Positions 55,201 to 63,748 of a stretch of DNA of 64,000 bases are shown piece after piece. The notes beneath the pieces were generated by a model. The model made no database searches, was not told the origin of the DNA, and saw only the letters and a program-made list of their open reading frames with translations. A program made the translations under genes and the position numbers. The first letter of the stretch is position 1. Each line of letters opens with the position of its first letter. The DNA is from Parabacteroides chongii (GTDB lineage Bacteria; Bacteroidota; Bacteroidia; Bacteroidales; Tannerellaceae). The DNA is taken from NCBI RefSeq assembly GCF_029581355.1, contig NZ_CP120849.1, positions 3,814,501-3,878,500 on the forward strand. Direction: 5' to 3'.

Positions 55201-56277
55201 ATCAAGGCTACGGAAAGCAGCTTTGCTTCTTTGTCCTCCGAGGTGGCTGTTACAACAAAAAAAGGCTATGAGATCACGATTGATGCTGGTATTACTAATG
55301 GTACAGTTAAAACTGATAAGACAATAGCCTCTAAAGGCGAGATTGTCACCCTAACGGTCACCCCTGATGAAGACTACGAGCTGGAAACACTGAATGTGAC
55401 TGGTACGAATGTTTCCGGTTCCGGCAACGAACGTACTTTTGAAATGCCGGGTGAGGCCGTGACCGTCACGGCTACTTTCAAAGAAGTGAAGCCAGCCCCA
55501 GCGCCTGACCCAACTCCCGACCCTGAACCTGTCTACTACACCGTCACGATCCCCAGCGAAATAACGGGAGCCATCATCCACGGCGGCGGTACGCATCAGG
55601 TGCGCGAAGGCAGCTACATCGATTTCTCCATCGAGATCGACCCGGCAGGCACAGGCGAGTATCCGACCGTCACCGTCGACGGCTATTGGTCGAACACGCT
55701 CAGACCCGACACGCGAGGCAACTACCGCGTCTATGTCTACGACGACGATTGCGACATCCGTATCGGCGAAGTGAGCGGCTACGGCACCTACACCCTGACG
55801 CTTCCCGCCGACAGCCTCTTCGAGGGCGACGACCTCTATCGCAGCGGCGTGGGCATCGCAGTTACGCCCGCTTCGTCTTCGCCTTCATCCGACGCGCTCC
55901 GTTACCCCTTCGGCACGGAGCTGACGCTCACGGCCGTGAGCGACAGGCATCGCGCCTTCGTCGAGTGGATGGACGGCAGCCGACGCTCGCCGCTGACCTT
56001 CCGTCTGCGTGAAGACACCGAGGCTTACGCTTGGTTCCGTGCGCTTCACCCCGTGGGCAACGAAGAGATCGCCGCCGCCTCCATCCGTATCCGTACGGAA
56101 CGTGGAGGCACCATCGTGGTCGACACCCCGACGAGGCTCCCGATAGCCATCTATGCGCTATCCGGCCAATGCCTCCGTCGCAGCGAATCGGAAGGCACGA
56201 CGCGCTTCAGCGGCCTGAGGGAAGGCAGCTACCTGGTGATAGTGGGAACACATAGCGAGGTGGTTATCGTTCGATAA
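52255..56277 (+). CDS. Giant secreted GLUG-repeat surface protein
   Basis: 1340 residues with an N-terminal signal peptide (to about residue 20). Two blocks of GLUG-type repeats: nine units (about 160-440) and six units (about 613-785), each 25-35 residues with the frame VGGVCG...ISNSYN.GSVEG. Each block is preceded by the same module (IFDGNGNTVSGVYI...LGLFGYLGKGGKIENVGV) and followed by ITDCFYLAGT, so half of the protein is an internal duplication. A C-terminal set follows: a beta domain, an InlB-B-repeat-like domain (about 1003-1079), a Pro/Asp linker, and an end (IYALSGQCLRRS...GSYLVIVG) like Bacteroidales sorting or DUF6383-type tails. Likely a surface adhesin. Confidence 0.8.
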   Translation: MRKLILVLNILVMMVCAVWGKDGVWNGEVAKNLEPVDEDGIIYHISTAAQLAKLAELVNDGEDNFEGKTVILQNNIVLNEKVLDKDGNLQGDDELKDWAPIGNNYDKSFKGTFDGNGYKVSGVYIEYSGISGYLGLFGCLGEGGVIKNVGVEDSYVRGTGIQANVGGVCGENSGGTISNSYNAGSVEGTRYDVNVGGVCGYSSRGAIFNSHNTGSVKGTGNETVNGPSVGGVCGYSYYGEISNSYNAGSVEGGELAFVGGVCGENYEGKIFNSHNTGSVKGTRQAYVGGVCGENSDSENFSAEIFNSYNVGSVEGGDYALVGGVCGHNYFGEISNSYNVGSVKGGDNAKVGGVCGMNNGFNSGMISNSYNVGSVEGGESALVGGVCGHNPLGTISNSYNAGSVTGKSDASVGGVCGKNENYGTITDCFYLAGTVEPDKGIGNEDNDTGKATSADPAEFVIAVDKGLVLDPNTPWIGEATANDKDITFPTLSQVPQFEGGVYLISLAEELRWFAGKVNIGNAKLNGKLMQDIAVSGYTLDNGTPPDLQDHWTPIGNKTNRFQGIFDGNGNTVSGVYINDNNDGANLGLFGYLGKGGKIENVGVVDSYVTGTGEQATVGGVCGSSEGSILSSYNAGSVEGTQSPAFVGGVCGHSVGSISNSYNTGSVEGGDNISVGGVCGYNSSSSSISISNSYNTGSVTGGNKAKVGGVCGSSNGFISNSYNIGSVEGTAALVGGVCGKNDDARVGSKISNCYNVGSVEGVESAQVGGVCGNNGEYGQITDCFYLAGTATNGIGDDTDSGNENAAPKTAKELAEVMDGKLVGDLWTGSANYESGTLTLPYFEGCELPTVELVPVEVADAIDFENEEVKDNTGYEVATDLSFNPLLSGKITWNDNSTIYVRNKTVDKDKISDVIALSRPATPTLSADEGKTTATSITLKATTDIEGRDIEYGKENTDESPTITWQSSPTFGDLTHSETYTFYARIKATESSFASLSSEVAVTTKKGYEITIDAGITNGTVKTDKTIASKGEIVTLTVTPDEDYELETLNVTGTNVSGSGNERTFEMPGEAVTVTATFKEVKPAPAPDPTPDPEPVYYTVTIPSEITGAIIHGGGTHQVREGSYIDFSIEIDPAGTGEYPTVTVDGYWSNTLRPDTRGNYRVYVYDDDCDIRIGEVSGYGTYTLTLPADSLFEGDDLYRSGVGIAVTPASSSPSSDALRYPFGTELTLTAVSDRHRAFVEWMDGSRRSPLTFRLREDTEAYAWFRALHPVGNEEIAAASIRIRTERGGTIVVDTPTRLPIAIYALSGQCLRRSESEGTTRFSGLREGSYLVIVGTHSEVVIVR

Positions 56278-56282
56278 CCGCC

Positions 56283-56313
56283 GTAGGGGCGGGGTCTGCC
56301 CGCCCTTTATCCG
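56283..56313. repeat. GTAGGGGCGGGG-type imperfect palindrome
   Basis: GTAGGGGCGGGGTCTGCCCG sits a few bases after the GLUG gene stop; it resembles the palindrome at 39688-39715 and can form a hairpin that may terminate the long transcript. Confidence 0.5.
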
Positions 56314-56333
56314 GGAAGGCATAGCGAGGGCGG

Positions 56334-56693
56334 TTATACCGGGTATAAGTTATTATTTACCAGATCATAGAAAGCAGAGACGAGCTGTTGCTCGTTTCTG
56401 TTTTGTTTGTGGATATATAAGGAGACATATAACGTATAATCTTCACACGCTGAGGAACCATCATACTTTCTGATATTCCCGTCGTTATACCGTGAGAACC
56501 AACGGGAGAAAAGCTTCTCACGCTTCACCTCTTTTCCATCGCAATTATCGCATACCATTATCATTGCATTTTCATTGCGAGAAAAGAATTTCTGTAAAAT
56601 GGAAACAACGGTAATAGCTATTCTGTTATCTATGGGGTGCATAGACTCACTTTCCGGCTCGATATTGAAAGTATAAACCGAATGGAAAGCTAG
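56334..56693 (-). pseudogene. 5'-truncated DUF6169-like gene
   Basis: From an internal ATG (56642) the frame gives 102 residues ending LVSAFYDLVNNNLYPV. Above that ATG the same frame continues with LAFHSVYTFNIEPESES, which reads as coding, until it runs into the last codons of the upstream small gene in another frame; no start is found. IDNRIAITVVSILQKFFSRN, MIMVCDNCDGKEVKREKLF and LYVSLYIHKQNRNEQQLVSAFYD follow the C-terminal half of DUF6169 proteins as I recall them. The N-terminal half is missing. Family call moderate. Confidence 0.45.
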
Positions 56694-56836
56694 GGGGTTG
56701 CAAATTTGATTCCACGGGCTTTGGCTAATTCTTTCAGGTTACCGCCTGTCTGAATGCATTGACGTATAGCTCGTTTATCCTCCAGCATACGCTGAAAGAT
56801 ATTTATTTGCTCTTTTGTTTTTACGTTCTTCTTCAT
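56690..56836 (-). CDS. Small basic protein, antitoxin-like
   Basis: 48 residues from the ATG at 56836: MKKNVKTKEQINIFQRMLED then RAIRQCIQTGGNLKELAKAR and GIKFATP. Single helical domain, basic, no membrane segment. In Bacteroidales small proteins of this pattern occur beside DUF6169-like genes, which suggests a two-gene module whose second gene is truncated here. Function unknown. Confidence 0.45.
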   Translation of the reverse strand: MKKNVKTKEQINIFQRMLEDKRAIRQCIQTGGNLKELAKARGIKFATP

Positions 56837-56924
56837 TAGGCTTGATTTTTCTACAAAGGTAGGAACTCTTCTGCACAAAACAAAAGATTTGCTCCTGAAA
56901 AAGAAGAGGAACGAATATTTTGCT

Positions 56925-57089
56925 TTGTCGTACAACGCCATCACATCCATCACTTATCCTTTATACGATTTGGAATTGGCAGAACACATTAGTATCAGCC
57001 CATTGGTCTACACCCAAAAACAATGGCGGAATCGACCGTTTAAGACTCCTTTTTATGTGAATGTCGTTAATGAAGGAATTTTATTATGA
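56925..57089 (+). pseudogene. C-terminal remnant of an MNT nucleotidyltransferase
   Basis: 54 codons (LSYNAITSITYPLYDLELAE ... FKTPFYVNVVNEGILL) match the second half of the intact MNT gene at 46522-46836 at most positions, but the catalytic Gly-Ser and Asp motifs and the start are lost. The sequence before 56925 does not fit the gene. Confidence 0.8.
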
Positions 57090-57183
57090 CGACTTTGTTT
57101 ATTCCAGCGCAGAAGAAATAGACGAATTATTACCCAAAGCAACCGCTTTTATCGAAGCCGTAGAGCGATTGCTTTCCTTGTAA
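57085..57183 (+). pseudogene. C-terminal remnant of the HEPN partner
   Basis: In the +2 frame at the end of the MNT remnant: YDDFVYSSAEEIDELLPKAT, IEAVERLLSL and a stop. It corresponds to YDDFLFYDRDMLSELRPKSA in the intact HEPN gene. The first 100 codons have been deleted, joining the end of MNT directly to the end of HEPN. Confidence 0.75.
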
Positions 57184-57238
57184 CATAAAGATAAACGCAA
57201 CTTAACCCCTTTGTATCTTCTTTGTAATACCGTGCCTT

Positions 57239-57246
57239 TACTTTTG
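57239..57246 (+). promoter_or_regulatory. Promoter -7 box of PUL 3
   Basis: TACTTTTG, 31 bases before the ATG at 57278. TTTG elements lie 14 and 25 bases upstream, neither at the ideal spacing. Confidence 0.45.
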
Positions 57247-57277
57247 CAGCATAATTTAATAGCAAAAGAAAAGAGTT

Positions 57278-57814
57278 ATGAAAAAAAGTTTAGTGTTATT
57301 AGTTGTTTTATTAGGAGCTTCATTCTCCCTGCTGCGTGCTGCGACTGTTGCCGATGGCGATAATGACAAGACAGACAAGACCAATGTGGAAGCTATTCCT
57401 GCCGAAACATGGGAATTTTATTCCACCGTTCAGGAGCCTACTGCGGAAGAACTTGCCAATGCGAACAACCATAAGTTCGGCAAAGAGGTCGGATGCCTGT
57501 ACAGTGCATTTATGGATATGTATGTAGTGAAGGAAGAAGTCGTTCCGGGCGATCCTGCCCGTCGTACGGTGATTCGTAAGCCGGGTATCTACAATGCCGT
57601 CCGTTCCATCGAAAAACAGTTGAATAAGGATGTGAAAAGTAATAAACTGACGAAAGAAGCTGCGGCAGACGAATTTGCCAACGTATTGAAGATTGCTTTG
57701 GCCGCCATCGACTCCGACACGATTACTTTTGAGGAAGCCCTTCAAGGTAACAAGAAAGATTCATCTCGCCTGTTGGCTATCTTCGACAACGTCAAACTGA
57801 AGAACCTCTATTAA
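57278..57814 (+). CDS. Secreted helical protein of unknown function, first gene of PUL 3
   Basis: 178 residues with a signal peptide (cleavage about residue 21, SLLRAA). The mature protein is hydrophilic and mostly helical: FGKEVGCLYSAFMDMYVVKE, IYNAVRSIEKQLNKDVKSNK, LAAIDSDTITFEEALQ. I recognise no family. It is 102 bases upstream of susC with a hairpin in between, so it may be co-transcribed with PUL 3 or serve as its periplasmic accessory. Confidence 0.65.
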   Translation: MKKSLVLLVVLLGASFSLLRAATVADGDNDKTDKTNVEAIPAETWEFYSTVQEPTAEELANANNHKFGKEVGCLYSAFMDMYVVKEEVVPGDPARRTVIRKPGIYNAVRSIEKQLNKDVKSNKLTKEAAADEFANVLKIALAAIDSDTITFEEALQGNKKDSSRLLAIFDNVKLKNLY

Positions 57815-57860
57815 TTCCCCCTCTTTCCCCTAATACGTTTTATTGATAAATAAAGTTATA

Positions 57861-57881
57861 GGGCAGGTCTGTTTCCTGCCC
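57861..57881 (+). terminator. Hairpin in the leader of PUL 3 susC
   Basis: GGGCAGG / CCTGCCC stem with a 7-base loop, 35 bases before the susC start; there is no T-run. It may be an attenuator or mRNA-stability element rather than a full terminator. Confidence 0.45.
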
Positions 57882-57916
57882 CGGGACTTTGTATGTCTTA
57901 ATTAATTCATTTGGAT

Positions 57917-60900
57917 ATGAAGAACAAATTTTACTTAATGCTTTGCGGGCTTCTACTTTGTACCTCGCTGGCGTTTGCCCAGTCGGTGAAAGTGACCGGT
58001 ACGGTAACGGATAAATTAGGTCCGGTGATCGGTGCAGCCGTAGTAGTCAAAAACTCCACTGTCGGCACAGTAACCGATATAGACGGTCACTATGAGCTTG
58101 AAGCGCCCAGGAACGCGACACTGGTTTTCTCCTTTGTCGGATACGAGACGATAGAACGTCCGGTAGGAGAACTGAAAGTGATCAATGTAGAAATGTCCGA
58201 CGACGTCAAGCTGATCGACGAAGTGGTAGTTACCGCCATCGGTATCAAACAACAGAAAAAGAAACTGGGCTACACCACCCAGCAAGTAAGTACGGAAGCG
58301 CTGGAACAGCCGGGTACGGTAAATGTGGGTAACGCTCTTTCCGGACAGGTAGCCGGTCTGACCGTAAACAATCCGACCGGACTTTTCCAGGCACCGAGCT
58401 TCTCCCTGCGCGGCAAGACACCGCTGATGGTCGTAGACGGTATTCCCGTGGAATCCGACCTGTTCGATGTCTCTCCGGAGAATATCGAAAGCATCAACGT
58501 ACTGAAAGGTACGGCAGCAGCCGCCCTGTACGGCTCGCGTGGTAAGGACGGTGCCATTCTGATAACTACCAGGCTGGCGAAAGAAGAAGGTCTGGTGGTA
58601 ACAGCCGGCATATCCAGCATGGTAACAGCCGGTTTCACCGTATTTCCTGAAACACAGACGGAGTTCGGTTCCGGTTCGAACGGACAGTATGAGTTTTGGG
58701 ACGGTGCCGACGGCGGTATCTCCGATGGCGATATGACCTGGGGACCCCGTTTTGAAGGGCAGAAGATCGCCCAGTGGAACAGCCCGATCCGCGACAAGCA
58801 AACGGGTGAAGTGATCCCCTGGTGGGGCGATGTCTCCGGCTCTATCTACGACGACCGTACACGCTACGAACGCGTTCCGATCACCTGGGAGGCACACGAC
58901 AACTTGAAGGATTTCCTTCGTACGGGTGTCATCACCAAAGCGACCTTCTCCGTGGCAAACAAGACTAAGAAAGCCAATTACAACTTCAACGGCGATTTCT
59001 CCAAACAACGCGGACAGGTTCCGAACACCTCCATCTATACGGGCGGTCTGAACTTCAACAGTATGTTCAATCTGAGCAATAGCGTGACGCTTTCTTCCAA
59101 CCTCTCATATAATAAGGTCTATTCGCCCAACTATCCCCGCTACGGCTACGGCCCTAAGAATCACATGTACACAATCCTGTTGTGGATGGGTAACGACGTG
59201 AACGGAAAGGAACTGTCACAGCATCTGTACCGTCCGGACTCGGAAGGAACCCGTCAGGCAAACTATAACTATGCCTGGTATAACAACCCCTATTTCGCAA
59301 CCAACGAGCTGACACAGAAGCACGACCGCAACACCGTAAACGGCCAGGTGAAACTCAACTGGGACGTATTGCCCGGACTGACCCTGCAGGGACGTGCCGC
59401 CGGTCGCCTGGAAAGTACGTTTGAAGATATGAAAAGCCCGAAGTCGTACATGAATTACGGCGATTCGCGTAACGGTGATTATAAGACCTGGAACAGCGAA
59501 CAGCTGGATATCAATGCGGATGCTTTGGCTACTTATACACACGCTGTCAGCAAGGATTTCGCCTTTACGGCCAATCTCGGAACTTCACTCTACTACCGCC
59601 AAATACGTAAGGAAACGCAGGCTACCGACGGACTGATCGTCCCGAAAGTATATAATATGGGAAACAGCCTGAACCCGGTCAGTGCGACCAACCTGATGAA
59701 CGAGAAGGCGATCGAGAGCGCCTACGGCTCCGTGAACATCGACCTGTTCGAAGCGCTCTTCCTGACCTTCACCGGACGTAACGACTGGTCGTCTACGCTT
59801 TCGGCTGCCAACAATTCTTATTTCTATCCCTCGGTTTCCGCCAGTACGCTGGTGAACGAATATGTGAAGCTGCCTTCGTGGATGGATTATCTGAAGGTCA
59901 ATGCTGCCTGGGCACAAGTATCCAGCGACCTCGATCCGTACGCCTTGCAGGCAACCTACGCAAAAGGTATCCTCTATGGCAGTACGCCTTCGGTGACCTA
60001 TCCGAATGCCGTGACCGATCCTTCCGGCTCCGGAACGGTGACAGCCCTGGTGAATCCGGATATCCTGCCTCAGAAGACCTCTTCCTTTGAAGTCGGTATG
60101 TCTACCTCATTCCTGCATAACCGCCTGGGATTGGATCTGACTTACTACCGTATGCTCGATGAGAACAGTATCATCAAACTGCCTATCTCCGAGGCATCCG
60201 GTTTCCCTTACCGCTTTGTAAACGGCAATGAATATACGACGAACGGCTTCGAGCTGATCGTGAACGCCACACCTGTACAGAATAAGCACTTCACCTGGAA
60301 TGTGTCGACCAACTGGAGCAGCAACATCCGCAAGCTGACCAAGATTTACGGCGGTCAGGAAAAGTTCGGTGACCTGAAAGTGGGCGACCGGGCGGATGCC
60401 ATGTACGCTACCGAATGGGAAAAGACCCCGGACGGCCAGCTGATCCTGGATGCCAACGGCATGCCGACCAAGAGCGCATTTACCACCCATATCGGTAACC
60501 AGTCGCCCGACGTTCGCTACGGACTTCAGAATACGTTTAAGATCAAAAAGTTTACCGTCAACATCGATATAGACGGCGCGATAGGCGGCACATTGGTGTC
60601 GACTACCACCCAGAAGATGTGGTGGGGCGGAAAACATCCGAAGTCGACCATGTACCGTCAGGAAGAATATGAGAACGGCGGCAAAGCGATCTATGTACCG
60701 GAAGGCGTAAACATCGTCAGCGGTGAGGTTACCTATGACGTGAACGGGAATATCCTGACAGATACCCGCGTGTACAAGAAGAATGAAACGGCTGTCAATA
60801 TCCAGACCTGGGCACAGAACTATCCGTATCGTGCCGTGGTCCGTACCAGCGAGAACGAGTTGTTCGCCAACACTTTCAATCGCTCTTACCTGAAGCTGCG

Positions 60901-61099
60901 CCGTGTGGCTGTGTCTTACGACCTGAAGAACCTCTTCGAGTCGAATGTAATCAAAGGACTGGATCTGACCCTGTTCGGCAACAACCTGGCAGTTTGGAAG
61001 AAAACGCCTTACCTCGATCCGGACTTCGGTGCCAGCGACTCGGACCTGCAGGACCCTTCCGCCCGTTATATCGGTATCAGTGCAACCATCAAATTATAA
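57917..61099 (+). CDS. SusC-like TonB-dependent transporter without STN domain (PUL 3)
   Basis: 1060 residues from the ATG at 57917, giving a short signal peptide (...LAFAQ). Order: carboxypeptidase-D-like domain (about 22-100, VTGTVTDKLGPVIGAAVVVK), plug from EVVVTAIGIKQQKKKLGYTT, and barrel ending in YIGISATIKL. There is no STN domain and no sigma/FecR pair nearby, so this system is not controlled by trans-envelope signalling. GC-rich with strong codon bias, suggesting high expression. It should work with the SusD-like protein and the phosphoesterase downstream. Confidence 0.94.
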   Translation: MKNKFYLMLCGLLLCTSLAFAQSVKVTGTVTDKLGPVIGAAVVVKNSTVGTVTDIDGHYELEAPRNATLVFSFVGYETIERPVGELKVINVEMSDDVKLIDEVVVTAIGIKQQKKKLGYTTQQVSTEALEQPGTVNVGNALSGQVAGLTVNNPTGLFQAPSFSLRGKTPLMVVDGIPVESDLFDVSPENIESINVLKGTAAAALYGSRGKDGAILITTRLAKEEGLVVTAGISSMVTAGFTVFPETQTEFGSGSNGQYEFWDGADGGISDGDMTWGPRFEGQKIAQWNSPIRDKQTGEVIPWWGDVSGSIYDDRTRYERVPITWEAHDNLKDFLRTGVITKATFSVANKTKKANYNFNGDFSKQRGQVPNTSIYTGGLNFNSMFNLSNSVTLSSNLSYNKVYSPNYPRYGYGPKNHMYTILLWMGNDVNGKELSQHLYRPDSEGTRQANYNYAWYNNPYFATNELTQKHDRNTVNGQVKLNWDVLPGLTLQGRAAGRLESTFEDMKSPKSYMNYGDSRNGDYKTWNSEQLDINADALATYTHAVSKDFAFTANLGTSLYYRQIRKETQATDGLIVPKVYNMGNSLNPVSATNLMNEKAIESAYGSVNIDLFEALFLTFTGRNDWSSTLSAANNSYFYPSVSASTLVNEYVKLPSWMDYLKVNAAWAQVSSDLDPYALQATYAKGILYGSTPSVTYPNAVTDPSGSGTVTALVNPDILPQKTSSFEVGMSTSFLHNRLGLDLTYYRMLDENSIIKLPISEASGFPYRFVNGNEYTTNGFELIVNATPVQNKHFTWNVSTNWSSNIRKLTKIYGGQEKFGDLKVGDRADAMYATEWEKTPDGQLILDANGMPTKSAFTTHIGNQSPDVRYGLQNTFKIKKFTVNIDIDGAIGGTLVSTTTQKMWWGGKHPKSTMYRQEEYENGGKAIYVPEGVNIVSGEVTYDVNGNILTDTRVYKKNETAVNIQTWAQNYPYRAVVRTSENELFANTFNRSYLKLRRVAVSYDLKNLFESNVIKGLDLTLFGNNLAVWKKTPYLDPDFGASDSDLQDPSARYIGISATIKL

Positions 61100-61114
61100 T
61101 CTTACGATAAAGCA

Positions 61115-62602
61115 ATGAAGAAATATCTGAAATATATAGCAGCCGGTGCCGCTTTGGCATTCACCTGCAACTCGTGTATCGACCTGGAAGAGATGAATGT
61201 CGATCCGAACAACCCGACGACCACCGATCCGGCACTCTTGCTTACCGGATTGTCTTTCAAAACATTCGAAGAATCGGATGCACAGGTTTGCCACGCAACG
61301 AAGCAGCTGGTCTTGACCTCCGGCGAAAGTCCTTACCAGGTGTATAAATGGACACGCGGCGGTTTCGGTTACTACAGTAACCTGCGCGATGTGACGAAGA
61401 TGAAAGAGGAAGCGGAGAAGAGCAACGAGACGGCTTATGAGGCCCTGGCTCTTTTCTTTGAAGCGCATTATTATTATATGTTGACGATGATGTTCGGTGA
61501 TGTGCCTTGCAGCGAAGCCTTGCAGGGCGAAACGAATGAATTGTACCAACCCAAATATGACTCGCAGGAGACGGTACTGTCTACCGTGCTTGCCAAGCTG
61601 GAAGAAGCGAATACGTTGTTGACCGACAATAATAGCATTATCAGCGGTGATATTATCTATGGAGGCGACCTGCTGAAATGGCGCCGCCTGATCAATGCCT
61701 ACCGGTTGCGTGTCCTGATGTCCTTGTCGAACAAACAGACCGTAGGCGGGATAGATGTGAAGTCAACCTTTGCCCGTATCTTCCGGGACGAACCGCTGAT
61801 GACCGGCGAAGCCGACAACGGCCAGCTCGTCTTCCTCGATCAGCAGGACGACCGCTATCCTTATTTCAACGACAGCGACTTCGGTTCGGGACGTTATATG
61901 GATTCTACCTATGTGGCTGTCCTGGCTGCCCGCAAAGACCCTCGTCTGTTTGCTTTCTGTACGCAGACTCCTGCTGCGGAAAAGGCGGGACTCGCCGTGG
62001 ACGATTTCGCCTCCTATGATGGCGGCGATCCGGCGATCCCTTACAGCCTTGTCAATGATAAAGTGACATTGGGCGGTTGTTCCAAACCCGCCACCCGTTA
62101 TTACCAGCATCCGACCAATGAACCGATGATCTTGTTGGGATACACCGAGCAGCAGTTGCTTTTGGCGGAAGCCGTGGTTCGCGGCTGGATTTCCGGAGAT
62201 GACAAGGAGTTTTACGAATCGGCAGTCAAGGCTTCTTTCCGCTTCTATGAGAAATATGCTTCTTCCGTAGCCCAATATTTGGGGGAAGATGCGGCTGAGG
62301 CCTATCTGCAGGGCGACAAGGTGGCTTATGCTTCTTCGCTGACAAACGAGCAGAAGATAGAACGTATCATCCTGCAAAAGTATATCCCTACTTTCCTGCA
62401 AGGCAGCATGTGGATGCCTTACTACGACCAGTTGCGTACGGGCTATCCTGAATTTCGCCGGGCATCCGGAGTGAACCTGCCATACCGCTGGATGTATCCG
62501 CAGGATGAGTATAACAACAATGCCGCCAGCGTGCAGGCTGCCCTTCAGTCGCAGTTCGGAGGGAACGACAGGACATCTGACCCTCTTTGGTGGATTAAAT
62601 AA
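61115..62602 (+). CDS. SusD/RagB-family nutrient-binding lipoprotein (SusD-like group 2, PUL 3)
   Basis: 495 residues, 15 bases after susC. Lipoprotein signal with lipobox CNSC before IDLEEMNVDPNNP. The opening MNVDPNNPTTTDP and segments such as ALALFFEAHYYYMLTMMFGDVPCSEAL and LGYTEQQLLLAEAVVRGW belong to the SusD-like_2 type, whose members often bind non-glycan ligands or modified peptides. The C-terminal NRTSDPLWW-like end (DRTSDPLWWIK) is also typical. It caps the SusC barrel. Confidence 0.92.
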   Translation: MKKYLKYIAAGAALAFTCNSCIDLEEMNVDPNNPTTTDPALLLTGLSFKTFEESDAQVCHATKQLVLTSGESPYQVYKWTRGGFGYYSNLRDVTKMKEEAEKSNETAYEALALFFEAHYYYMLTMMFGDVPCSEALQGETNELYQPKYDSQETVLSTVLAKLEEANTLLTDNNSIISGDIIYGGDLLKWRRLINAYRLRVLMSLSNKQTVGGIDVKSTFARIFRDEPLMTGEADNGQLVFLDQQDDRYPYFNDSDFGSGRYMDSTYVAVLAARKDPRLFAFCTQTPAAEKAGLAVDDFASYDGGDPAIPYSLVNDKVTLGGCSKPATRYYQHPTNEPMILLGYTEQQLLLAEAVVRGWISGDDKEFYESAVKASFRFYEKYASSVAQYLGEDAAEAYLQGDKVAYASSLTNEQKIERIILQKYIPTFLQGSMWMPYYDQLRTGYPEFRRASGVNLPYRWMYPQDEYNNNAASVQAALQSQFGGNDRTSDPLWWIK

Positions 62603-62613
62603 AAAGAAATGGC

Positions 62614-63726
62614 ATGAATAGAAAGGAGTTTTTACGGACATCGGGGCTTTTGCTCCCGGTGTCTTTTTTAGGAGTTTCCGGCGCAGAAGCAATCGGAAAG
62701 GATACGATGAAAGAGGTTGCAGAGACGGCTACCGGAGCGTCTTACCTGGATAGTGCGACTTATAAAGCGCATGCGGACAAGTTAAAGTTTAATGCGGACG
62801 GCAAATTCAAGATCGTACAGTTTACCGATGTGCACTGGGTTCCGGGCAACCCGGCTTCGGAAGAGGCTGCCGAATGCATGAACGAAGTACTGGCTGCCGA
62901 AAAGCCTGATTTCGTGATCTATACGGGTGATATCGTGTTTGCCAAGCCGGCAGCGGAAGGGTTTCGGAAGGCGTTCGAACCTGTTATCTCCCGCAATCTC
63001 CCGTTTGCCGTAACATTAGGCAATCACGATGACGAACACGACATGACCCGTCAGGAAATCTATGCGTTCATCAAGGATATGCCGGGCAGTCTGACCGGAA
63101 CGGTGGAAGGGTTGAACGGTGTTACCAATTTCATCTTGCCGATACAAAGTTCGAAAGGGGCGAAGGAGGCTTTTATCCTGTACGGCTTCGACAGCCTGGC
63201 TTATTCCCGGAAAGAGGAAACCAAGGGCTACGACTGGATCAAGCCGGATCAGATCGACTGGTACAGGAAAAGCAGTGCTGCGCTGACGGCAAAGAACAGT
63301 GGCAAGCCGCTTCCGGCACTTGCCTTTTTCCATATCCCTGTGCCTGAATATAACCAGGCAGCTTCCGACGAGAATACGTTGTTGATCGGTATCCGTAAGG
63401 AGAAAGCCTGTGCACCGGTAGTCAATTCCGGGTTATTCACGGCTATGCTCGAAGCCGGGGATGTGATGGCTACGTTTGTCGGTCATGATCATGTCAACGA
63501 TTATGTGGCCAACTGGAAAGGTATCTTGCTCGGTTACGGACGTTTCACCGGAGGCAAGACGGTCTACCATGACATACCCGGAGGAAACGGAGCCCGTGTA
63601 TTCGAACTGACGGAAGGCAGTCGTTCCTTCAAATCATGGATACGTCTGAAAGATAATAAGGTGATCTCATCCATCCATTATCCGGCGGATTTTGTAAAAG
63701 GTGGGGACAGCAATCCCTTTGCCTGA
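62614..63726 (+). CDS. Secreted metallophosphoesterase (calcineurin-like), PUL 3
   Basis: 370 residues with an export signal (MNRKEFLRTSGLLLPVSFLG, Tat- or Sec-like without RR). Metal-binding motifs: QFTDVHW (Asp, His), YTGDIVF (Asp), LGNHDDEHD (Asn-His catalytic), FFHIPVPEY (His) and VGHDHVNDY (His pair). It therefore cleaves phosphate esters outside the cytoplasm. Its position 11 bases after susD makes PUL 3 look like a system that binds, imports and dephosphorylates an organic phosphate compound, or frees phosphate from a surface ligand. Confidence 0.9.
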   Translation: MNRKEFLRTSGLLLPVSFLGVSGAEAIGKDTMKEVAETATGASYLDSATYKAHADKLKFNADGKFKIVQFTDVHWVPGNPASEEAAECMNEVLAAEKPDFVIYTGDIVFAKPAAEGFRKAFEPVISRNLPFAVTLGNHDDEHDMTRQEIYAFIKDMPGSLTGTVEGLNGVTNFILPIQSSKGAKEAFILYGFDSLAYSRKEETKGYDWIKPDQIDWYRKSSAALTAKNSGKPLPALAFFHIPVPEYNQAASDENTLLIGIRKEKACAPVVNSGLFTAMLEAGDVMATFVGHDHVNDYVANWKGILLGYGRFTGGKTVYHDIPGGNGARVFELTEGSRSFKSWIRLKDNKVISSIHYPADFVKGGDSNPFA

Positions 63727-63748
63727 GCATATCCGTATAATTTCCCCG

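Noticed and set aside
58016..59008. A 330-codon open frame opposite the PUL 3 susC
   Set aside because: Shadow of the strongly biased susC codons; no signal peptide or domain.
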